Source of the DNA: Deltaproteobacteria bacterium
Lineage (GTDB): Bacteria > Desulfobacterota > Syntrophia > Syntrophales > UBA2210
Assembly: GCA_030603465.1 (NCBI GenBank)
Contig: JAUVXT010000058.1
Location: 1-11,637, forward strand
Length of the DNA: 11,637 bases
Direction of reading: 5' to 3'
This document shows, one piece after another, positions 5,804 to 11,637 of this stretch (within the stretch, counting starts at the first letter, position 1; each line of letters begins with the position of its first letter). Both the position numbers and the translations under genes were made by a program. A model generated the notes under the pieces. It was not told the DNA's origin. It did not search any database and was given only the letters and a program-made list of their open reading frames with translations.

Positions 5804-6451
5804 ATGAATTTTTATCCAGTACACCTCAATATTTCCGGGATGAAATGTGTTGTTATAGGTGGAGGGGAGGTTGCCGAGAGAAAGGTAGCGAGACTTCTCG
5901 AGTGTGGCGCAAATGTTGTCCTTGTGGGAAAGACCATTACCCGGGAACTTGAAGCTATGAAGAGAGAGGGCAGGATCGATCACATACCCGACGATTACCG
6001 AAGTGATTACATAGAAGGCGCCTTTCTCGTTATCGGAGCCACCGACCGGGATGAAATAAATGAAGAGATCTATTTGGATTCTAAAGAGCGAAACATACTG
6101 GTAAATATAGTAGATGATCCTGAAAGATGCCAATTTATAGTACCTTCTCAGGTTCGTAGAGGGGACCTTTTGATATCCATATCGACGGGGGGAAAGAGCC
6201 CGGCGCTGGCGAGGAGATTGAGGGAAAATCTGGAAGGCAAGTACGGCCACGAATACAAAATACTTCTCGATATAATGGGCAGACTGAGGGGTAAAATTAT
6301 AGCCAGGGGATCATCCTCGGAGGCAAACAAGATTGTCTTTGAATCTGTACTGGATACCGATATACTCCGGTATATCAGGGAAGGCGACTGGAACAGGGTA
6401 AGAGAGACTGTAAGGGATCTTACAGGCGAAGACATAGGTAGTATTCAATGA
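5804..6451 (+). CDS. Precorrin-2 dehydrogenase / sirohydrochlorin ferrochelatase (Met8p/CysG N-domain type)
   Basis: This enzyme oxidises precorrin-2 to sirohydrochlorin with NAD and inserts Fe(II) to give siroheme. At 215 residues it matches the stand-alone Met8/CysG N-terminal form. It begins with NFYPVHLNISGMKCVVIGGG, the usual start of the family. GGGEVAERKV (19-28) is the NAD-binding glycine-rich loop. NIVDDPERCQFIVPSQVRRG (101-120) contains the aspartate pair at 104-105, where CysG has its key Asp104. STGGKSPALARRLRE (127-141) is the second family signature. A helical dimerisation domain follows. The start has a modest ribosome binding site (GGTGA, 5794-5798). The stop overlaps the next ATG by 4 bp. 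Next to ahbC, its siroheme probably serves haem synthesis as well as siroheme enzymes. Confidence 0.93.
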   Translation: MNFYPVHLNISGMKCVVIGGGEVAERKVARLLECGANVVLVGKTITRELEAMKREGRIDHIPDDYRSDYIEGAFLVIGATDRDEINEEIYLDSKERNILVNIVDDPERCQFIVPSQVRRGDLLISISTGGKSPALARRLRENLEGKYGHEYKILLDIMGRLRGKIIARGSSSEANKIVFESVLDTDILRYIREGDWNRVRETVRDLTGEDIGSIQ

Positions 6452-7263
6452 ATATCCTTTTATTTAAGATTGCGCTCTTTCTTTATTTCTTGAGCACAGT
6501 CGGGTATATTGCTTCACTCCTGATAAGAAGAGTTCTGGTGGCCAAGGTATCCACGTGGATACTCTTTTCGGCCTTTTTCGTGCATTCGATTTACATTGTT
6601 TTTAGATGGGCAGAGACGGGATATGGCCCTGTTGCGAATATCTATGAATCGCTCTCCTTCGTGGCCTGGTCGATTTCGGGTGTCTATCTGGCCTTTCAGG
6701 TGATGACAAAGACGAGGGTGCTCGGCGCTTTCGTCTCTCCCCTGGCTTTTATCCTTGCAATCGGGGCATCGGTAACCCTGATGGGAGATGTTTCGATGCC
6801 CGAGGCATTGAAGGGTTCCTGGGCGCTGGTTCATATTATGTTGTCTCTGACAGGGGAGGCGCTTTTTGCCCTGGCCTTTCTTGCAGGCCTTATGTATCTT
6901 CTTCAAGACAGTCTGATACGCAAAAAGAATGTTCACAGTTTCAGCAGGATACTCCCATCCCTTAGAGACCTGGACAGAATAAACCACATCTCTATTCTCT
7001 GGGGCTTTTTCCTTCTCACCTTAGGTATTATTGCGGGGTCCACATGGGCCAGGGTAGTATGGGGAAGCCACTGGCAGTGGGATCCCAAGCAGATATCAAC
7101 ATTGGCGGCATGGCTTATTTATGCCCTCCTGTTGCATCAGCGAATTGCCATCGGATGGAAGGGCAGGAAGGCTGCCTTTCTGTCAATCATCGCCTTTGTC
7201 GTTCTTCTTTTCACCTTTATCGGCGTTAATGTCTTCTTCGTAACATTGCACGATTTTATGTAG
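6448..7263 (+). CDS. CcsA/ResC/HemX-type haem-handling membrane protein (cytochrome c biogenesis)
   Basis: This 271-residue polytopic inner-membrane protein belongs to the CcsA/CcmC/CcmF superfamily. It has about eight hydrophobic spans, the GPVANIYESLSF segment (60-71) and the tryptophan-rich haem-binding motif WGSHWQWDPKQ (205-215). Histidines at 46, 129, 208 and 230 are candidates for haem ligation. In the system II cytochrome c pathway CcsA (ResC) works with CcsB (ResB) to move haem to the outer face. In Bacillus, HemX, of the same fold, sits beside hemA and lowers HemA levels. Here it lies 4 bp upstream of hemA and no ResB partner is visible, so either role fits. It overlaps the preceding gene by 4 bp (ATGA). 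Confidence 0.85.
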   Translation: MNILLFKIALFLYFLSTVGYIASLLIRRVLVAKVSTWILFSAFFVHSIYIVFRWAETGYGPVANIYESLSFVAWSISGVYLAFQVMTKTRVLGAFVSPLAFILAIGASVTLMGDVSMPEALKGSWALVHIMLSLTGEALFALAFLAGLMYLLQDSLIRKKNVHSFSRILPSLRDLDRINHISILWGFFLLTLGIIAGSTWARVVWGSHWQWDPKQISTLAAWLIYALLLHQRIAIGWKGRKAAFLSIIAFVVLLFTFIGVNVFFVTLHDFM

Positions 7264-7267
7264 GAAA

Positions 7268-8539
7268 ATGAATATAATCCTTATAGGAATGAACCACAGA
7301 ACGGCTCCCGTAGAGATAAGGGAGAGACTTCACATTGTTTGCAGCGATGAAAAGGAGACCTTCAGAAGGCTTAAGGATACTCCAACGGTAAAAGAGACAT
7401 TATACCTCGTCACATGCAACCGTGTCGAGGTGATGGCAAACGTAGAAGACAGTGAATCCGCCGTTGAAACGTTGAAAAATTTTCTCTTTTCCCACGTCAA
7501 TCTTACCAGAGAGGAAATGGGAAAATGTCTTTACACCTATCACGGAGACGATGCGGTGAGACATCTTTTCAGGGTTGCCTCGAGCATAGATTCGATGGTC
7601 ATGGGAGAGCCGCAGATACTCGGCCAGGTTAAGGATGCCTACCGACTGTGCGTAGAAAACAGGGCCTCGGGGGTCATCTTTAACAGGTTGCTTCACCATG
7701 CATTCAGAGTTGCCAAGAGGGTGAGAACGGAGACGGGAATCGCGAACAATGCCGTATCGATAAGCTTTACAGCGGTTCAACTTGCCAAGAAGATATTCGG
7801 CGATCTTAAGGGAAAATCCATTCTCCTTATCGGCGCCGGTGAGATGGCGGAGCTTGCGGCAAGGCATCTCATGCATAATGGTGTAAGTAAGATCATCTTT
7901 GTGAACAGGACCTATGAACGCGCAGTACATCTGGCCCGTGAATTCCATGGTACGGCCTCTGATTTTGATCTCCTCGGCGAAAAATTGCAGGAAGTGGATA
8001 TTGTTATAAGTTCCACCGGAGCCCCCGGCTATATAATCAGTGCCGATATGATTACGACGGCATTGAGGAGACGCAAGAACAGATTGATGTTTTTTATCGA
8101 TATTGCGGTGCCCAGGGATATCGATCCTGACGCGGGAAAAATTGACAATGCCTACCTCTATAATATAGACAATCTCCAGGATGTAGTAGACGAAAATATC
8201 AAGGAACGAATGAAACAGGCCGAAAAGGCGGAACTTATCATCAGGGAAGAGGTAACAAATTATTCCAGGTGGCTTAACAGCCTCGAAGTGGTGCCCACCA
8301 TTGTCGCCTTAAGAAAAAAGATCGATGATATAATAGAGGGTGAGATGACCAGGTCTAACTCATGGATGAAGGATCTCGGTGAAGAAGAGAGGGAAAATAT
8401 AGATATCCTCGTCTCTTCCATTATAAAGAAGATACTCCACGACCCGATTATCGGGTTGAAAGAAGAGGGTGAAAATGGCGGGGCAGACCCCTATGTGGCA
8501 GTCGTCGGAAAGTTGTTCAAGTTGAAGGAAGAGGATTAG
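7268..8539 (+). CDS. hemA: Glutamyl-tRNA reductase
   Basis: This cytoplasmic enzyme catalyses the NADPH-dependent reduction of glutamyl-tRNA(Glu) to glutamate-1-semialdehyde, the committed step of the C5 route to 5-aminolevulinate. The 423-residue length is normal. The N-terminal catalytic domain starts ILIGMNHRTAPVEIRERL (4-21) and carries the nucleophilic cysteine in LVTCNRVEV (Cys50). Next come SSIDSMVMGEPQILGQVK (105-122) and the NADPH-binding LLIGAGEMAELAARHL (186-201). The C-terminal helical dimerisation domain (about 315-423) completes it. The start ATG is 4 bp after the CcsA-type gene, with only a short AGG near it, so translation probably depends on coupling. Use of the C5 pathway is normal for bacteria outside the alphaproteobacteria. 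Confidence 0.97.
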   Translation: MNIILIGMNHRTAPVEIRERLHIVCSDEKETFRRLKDTPTVKETLYLVTCNRVEVMANVEDSESAVETLKNFLFSHVNLTREEMGKCLYTYHGDDAVRHLFRVASSIDSMVMGEPQILGQVKDAYRLCVENRASGVIFNRLLHHAFRVAKRVRTETGIANNAVSISFTAVQLAKKIFGDLKGKSILLIGAGEMAELAARHLMHNGVSKIIFVNRTYERAVHLAREFHGTASDFDLLGEKLQEVDIVISSTGAPGYIISADMITTALRRRKNRLMFFIDIAVPRDIDPDAGKIDNAYLYNIDNLQDVVDENIKERMKQAEKAELIIREEVTNYSRWLNSLEVVPTIVALRKKIDDIIEGEMTRSNSWMKDLGEEERENIDILVSSIIKKILHDPIIGLKEEGENGGADPYVAVVGKLFKLKEED

Positions 8540-8541
8540 CT

Positions 8542-9474
8542 GTGGGCATAGATATATTAAAGATAGGAACCAGGGGAAGCGGCCTCGCTCTCAGGCAGAC
8601 GGGAATGATCGCCGATAGGATAAGAGATCAATATCCCGACCTTTCCGTAGAGATTGTGCCGATCAAAACACAGGGAGACCGGATGCAGAATATATCCCTG
8701 GTAAAGATAGGCGGCAAGGGTGTCTTTGTAAAGGAGATCGAGGAGGCGCTTCTCAGAGGTGATATCCATTGCGCCATGCACAGCATGAAGGATGTCCCCA
8801 CGGAATTCCCAGATGGACTCGATATTGGGATCATCACCGAGCGCGAAGATCCCAGAGATGTCCTCGTATCCAGGGATAACATAAAACTGGAGTCCCTCCC
8901 CCAAGGGGCGAGGATAGGGACAGGTTCACTGAGACGAGGCATGCAGCTTCTGAATCTCTTGCCCGACTGCGAAATAGTGGCGATTCGTGGAAATCTGGAT
9001 ACGAGGATAAAAAAGATATCTACCGAACGATTGGATGGAGTAGTCCTGGCGGCTGCCGGCATAAGAAGAATGGGCTGGAGCGCTCAGATAAGCCAGTACA
9101 TACCGGTGGAAATGATGATGCCGGCGGTAGGACAGGGGGCAGTCGGGATAGAAATAAGATCGGACGATAACGATGTCATAGATCTGCTGGCCTTTCTCAA
9201 TCATGAAGATACGAAGACAGCCGTTTCGGGCGAACGGGCCTTCCTGCAGCATCTCGGCGGAGGGTGTCAGGTCCCCATTGCCGCCTTCGGCAGGAAGATG
9301 GGGGAATCTCTTGTATTGAAGGGTGTCGTAGGGAGCACCGACGGAAAGAAAATGATTCCCGACGAGGTGGAGGGGCCATGTGACGACTGGGAGGAATTGG
9401 GCAAGCACATGGCCGAAAATATCCTTTCCAGGGGCGGTCGCTCCATACTTGCCGAGGTATATAAGGGAATATGA
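8542..9474 (+). CDS. hemC: Porphobilinogen deaminase (hydroxymethylbilane synthase)
   Basis: This enzyme joins four porphobilinogen units into hydroxymethylbilane, using a covalently attached dipyrromethane cofactor. It has 310 residues. Numbering coincides with E. coli HemC at the key sites: Asp84 in HSMKDVP (80-86) and the cofactor-carrying Cys242 in LGGGCQVPIAAFG (238-250). Other signs are RGSGLALRQT (11-20), GTGSLRRGMQLL (127-138) and VAIRGNLDTRIKKI (146-159). The start is GTG at 8542, 2 bp after the hemA stop, with GGAAGAGG as ribosome binding site. Its end overlaps the cobA-hemD start by 4 bp. The substrate-supplying hemB is not in the window. Confidence 0.97.
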   Translation: MGIDILKIGTRGSGLALRQTGMIADRIRDQYPDLSVEIVPIKTQGDRMQNISLVKIGGKGVFVKEIEEALLRGDIHCAMHSMKDVPTEFPDGLDIGIITEREDPRDVLVSRDNIKLESLPQGARIGTGSLRRGMQLLNLLPDCEIVAIRGNLDTRIKKISTERLDGVVLAAAGIRRMGWSAQISQYIPVEMMMPAVGQGAVGIEIRSDDNDVIDLLAFLNHEDTKTAVSGERAFLQHLGGGCQVPIAAFGRKMGESLVLKGVVGSTDGKKMIPDEVEGPCDDWEELGKHMAENILSRGGRSILAEVYKGI

Positions 9475-10997
9475 AGATGAGAAAAACGGGTAAAGTCTAT
9501 ATTATCGGGTCGGGGCCGGGTGATCCCGGGCTTATAACGGTTCGGGCAGTTCAGTGCATCAGGCGATCCGACGTAATCGTCTATGACTATCTGATGGGTC
9601 AGGAGATCCTTCGCTACGCCGGAGAAGACGCAAGGCTGATTTATGTGGGCAAGAAGGGTGGAGATCATACCATGAGCCAGGCGAGGATTAATCAGATTCT
9701 CGTAAAAGAGGCAAAGGCGGGAAATACAGTTGCCAGGATAAAGGGGGGAGATCCCTTCGTCTTCGGGAGGGGGGGAGAAGAGGCGCAGATCCTTCACCGC
9801 GAAGGTGTTCCCTTCGAAATAATACCGGGTGTGACGTCTGCAATAGCGGTGCCGGCCTATGCGGGAATACCGCTGACGCATCGGAACATTACATCCACAG
9901 CCGCCTTTGTGACGGGTCATGAAGATCCAACCAAAAAGGAGAGTGATATAGACTGGGAAAAGATTGCGTCTATCGGAACAATCGTTTTCCTTATGGGGGT
10001 AAAAAACCTCCCCACAATCGTTGCCAACCTGGTGGAGAAGGGGAGGGATCTCGAAACAAAGGTGGCCCTCATACGATGGGGCGCCACTCCCCGTCAAGAG
10101 ACCCTTACCGGGACCCTGGGCACAATCGTTAAACTGGTCGAAGAAAGGGACTTTAAACCGCCGGCAATCTTTGTCGTGGGGGATGTGGTCGGATTGAGAG
10201 AAGAACTGAACTGGTTCGAGAAAAAACCCTTCTTCGGGAAGACGATAGTCATTACCAGACCGGAGGCACAGTCGGCCGAATTCGCCGATCTCCTCTATGA
10301 AGAGGGTGCCAGGGTTATCTCTTTTCCCACTATAAAGATCGTTCCGCCGGAGAATTTCGACGACCTTGATCGGGCAATAAGGGATATTGAAAGATACGAC
10401 TGGATCATATTTACCAGCGCAAATGGTGTTCGCTCGTTCTTTGATCGCCTCTTCCATCTGGGGAAAGACGCACGTGATCTCAAGGGAGTCAGTATATGCG
10501 CCATAGGACCCGCCACAGCCCGAGCGGTGGGGAACCATGGAATTCGTGTGGACCTCATCCCCGAGAGCTATATATCCGAATCGGTGGTTTCTGCCTTCGA
10601 GAAAGCGGGAGGGGCAGAGAAGAAGATTCTCATACCCCGGGCGGAGGTCGCCCGGGACATCATACCCGAGAGTATGACGGCAATGGGTGCCAGCTGTGAT
10701 GTGATTACCGCATATCATACAGTTGCCTCGGGGGTGACCGGGAACGATTTCCGGGAGATCTCTGAAACGGATACGATCGATATAATTGCCTTTACAAGTC
10801 CCTCTACAGTGGATAATTTCATAGATATAGTAGGCAAAAACAATATCCCCGAAAATGCCATAATTGCCTGTATAGGGCCGGTGACTAAAAAGGCGGCGGA
10901 AGGAGCGGGGCTTACTGTTCACGTCATGGCGAAGTCATATACAGTGGAGGGAATGGTACATGCCATGATAAACTACCTTCAAGAGGATGCAAAGTGA
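9471..10997 (+). CDS. Fused uroporphyrinogen-III C-methyltransferase (CobA) and uroporphyrinogen-III synthase (HemD)
   Basis: This is a two-domain 508-residue protein. Residues 1 to about 245 are a CobA/SUMT methyltransferase, with VYIIGSGPGDPGLITVRAVQ (9-28), ARIKGGDPFVFGRGGEE (88-104) and PGVTSAIAVPAYAGIPLTHR (119-138). It adds two methyl groups to uroporphyrinogen III to give precorrin-2. Residues 255-508 are HemD, which closes and inverts ring D of hydroxymethylbilane, with IIFTSANGVRSFF (312-324), AIGPATARAV (344-353), AFTSPSTVDNF (440-450) and CIGPVTKKAA (467-476). The fusion (cobA-hemD or hemD-cobA naming) is known in many anaerobes. It links making and methylating uroporphyrinogen III, steering flux to the siroheme branch. 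The start at 9471 overlaps hemC by 4 bp. Met3 at 9477 is an alternative. Confidence 0.95.
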   Translation: MKMRKTGKVYIIGSGPGDPGLITVRAVQCIRRSDVIVYDYLMGQEILRYAGEDARLIYVGKKGGDHTMSQARINQILVKEAKAGNTVARIKGGDPFVFGRGGEEAQILHREGVPFEIIPGVTSAIAVPAYAGIPLTHRNITSTAAFVTGHEDPTKKESDIDWEKIASIGTIVFLMGVKNLPTIVANLVEKGRDLETKVALIRWGATPRQETLTGTLGTIVKLVEERDFKPPAIFVVGDVVGLREELNWFEKKPFFGKTIVITRPEAQSAEFADLLYEEGARVISFPTIKIVPPENFDDLDRAIRDIERYDWIIFTSANGVRSFFDRLFHLGKDARDLKGVSICAIGPATARAVGNHGIRVDLIPESYISESVVSAFEKAGGAEKKILIPRAEVARDIIPESMTAMGASCDVITAYHTVASGVTGNDFREISETDTIDIIAFTSPSTVDNFIDIVGKNNIPENAIIACIGPVTKKAAEGAGLTVHVMAKSYTVEGMVHAMINYLQEDAK

Positions 10998-11637
10998 TCG
11001 GAATTTCAAAATTATACTGCGGAGCTGTGGAGCCTTCCGACGTAATCCGCTATGGAGGCCATTCGGGGAAACTCCCCTCACACCTCCTCCAGTTTTCAAA
11101 GGACAAAAAACCCGTTGTCGTCTGGAACTCTACCCGGCGCTGCAACCTGAAATGTGTGCACTGCTATTCCAGTTCGCAGAATGTGAAGTATTCTGATGAA
11201 TTGACCACAGAACAGGGAAAAGAGTTGATCGACGATCTCGCCTCCTTCGGCTCACCCGTTCTCCTCGTATCAGGCGGCGAACCCCTTATGAGAGAAGATC
11301 TTCCCGAACTCCTGCGGCATGCCATTGACAAGGGTATGCGAGCGGTTATATCGACGAACGGCACGATGATAACAAGAGAAAAGGCGCGGATTTTCGGCAA
11401 GATCGGCCTCTCCTACGTGGGCGTCAGTCTTGACGGGATGCGGAAGATTCACGACCAATTCAGGGGCGTGGCAGGCGCCTTTGACAAGGCCATGCGGGGT
11501 ATCAGAAACTGTCTCGATGAGGGCATCAAGGTGGGTATACGTTTTACAATAACGGGAAAGAATCAAGGCGAGGTTCCGGAGATTTTCGACCTTATAGAGA
11601 AGGAGGGGATACCCCGCGCCTGTTTCTATCATCTCGT
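10994..11637 (+). CDS. ahbC: Radical SAM enzyme AhbC (12,18-didecarboxysiroheme deacetylase), 3' end outside window
   Basis: The first 214 residues of a radical S-adenosylmethionine enzyme are visible. The start is GTG at 10994, which overlaps the cobA-hemD stop as GTGA, with AGAGGA upstream. The N-terminus MIGISKLYCGAVEPSD and the run KLPSHLLQFSKDKKPVVVWN (26-45) match the AhbC subfamily as I recall it. The Fe-S cluster motif is CNLKCVHC (Cys50, 54, 57), followed by SGGEPL (93-98, the AdoMet-binding GGEP) and VGVSLDG. AhbC removes the acetate side chains of 12,18-didecarboxysiroheme to give Fe-coproporphyrin III in the alternative haem pathway. AhbD and NirJ are related, so subfamily assignment rests on the N-terminus and the operon. 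The SPASM-type C-terminus lies beyond the window. Confidence 0.85.
   Translation, partial: MIGISKLYCGAVEPSDVIRYGGHSGKLPSHLLQFSKDKKPVVVWNSTRRCNLKCVHCYSSSQNVKYSDELTTEQGKELIDDLASFGSPVLLVSGGEPLMREDLPELLRHAIDKGMRAVISTNGTMITREKARIFGKIGLSYVGVSLDGMRKIHDQFRGVAGAFDKAMRGIRNCLDEGIKVGIRFTITGKNQGEVPEIFDLIEKEGIPRACFYHL

Noticed and set aside
9267..10922. A 551-codon open frame on the minus strand
   Set aside because: It lies opposite hemC and cobA-hemD, whose products show full family motifs. The minus-strand product has no recognisable domain and is a shadow of codon bias.
10987..11196. A 69-codon plus-strand ORF at the start of the last gene
   Set aside because: It is a different frame within ahbC. The GTG-started frame from 10994 contains the radical SAM CNLKCVHC motif and continues to the window end.
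1..11637. CRISPR array, phage genes or toxin-antitoxin pair
   Set aside because: There is no regularly spaced repeat series, and no recognisable phage or toxin-antitoxin protein on either strand.

Overview
The window looks like chromosomal sequence from an anaerobic Gram-negative bacterium, most plausibly of the Desulfobacterota (the old Deltaproteobacteria) or a neighbouring phylum. The main reason is a haem operon that leads into the siroheme-dependent (Ahb) haem pathway, which is known from sulfate reducers and archaea. The phylum assignment is inference, because no rRNA or strong taxonomic marker is present.

Layout. (1) Bases 1-133 hold the C-terminal end of a transposase, probably IS66-like. 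(2) Bases 159-3517 are a two-gene plus-strand unit with its own promoter: a 706-residue membrane protein with two DUF1538 halves, overlapping by 4 bp a 377-residue P-II-like protein that appears to contain three P-II-type domains in one chain. (3) Bases 3685-5622 are a minus-strand block. In the direction of transcription it runs: a promoter, prmA (ribosomal protein L11 methyltransferase), a possible tiny ORF, an RDD-family membrane protein, a tRNA-Phe(GAA) gene with its own promoter, and a clear intrinsic terminator. (4) Bases 5523-5803 are a divergent regulatory region with back-to-back promoters that share a 15-bp palindrome, followed by a degenerate GC-rich direct repeat. (5) From 5804 to the window end runs a tightly packed plus-strand tetrapyrrole operon: precorrin-2 dehydrogenase/sirohydrochlorin ferrochelatase, a CcsA/ResC/HemX-type haem-handling membrane protein, hemA, hemC, a fused cobA-hemD, and the start of ahbC, which runs off the end.

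How the genes work together. HemA starts tetrapyrrole synthesis from glutamyl-tRNA. HemC makes hydroxymethylbilane, and the HemD half of the fusion closes it to uroporphyrinogen III. The CobA half methylates that to precorrin-2, and the Met8/CysG-N-type enzyme oxidises and metallates it to siroheme. AhbC then acts on didecarboxysiroheme on the way to haem. The CcsA-type protein ties the operon to cytochrome c maturation or to control of HemA. hemB, ahbA/ahbB and ahbD are not in the window and are expected further downstream or elsewhere. The DUF1538/P-II pair is the least understood part. A P-II trimer collapsed into one chain and coupled to a two-fold repeated membrane protein is the best candidate here for an undescribed signalling or transport system.
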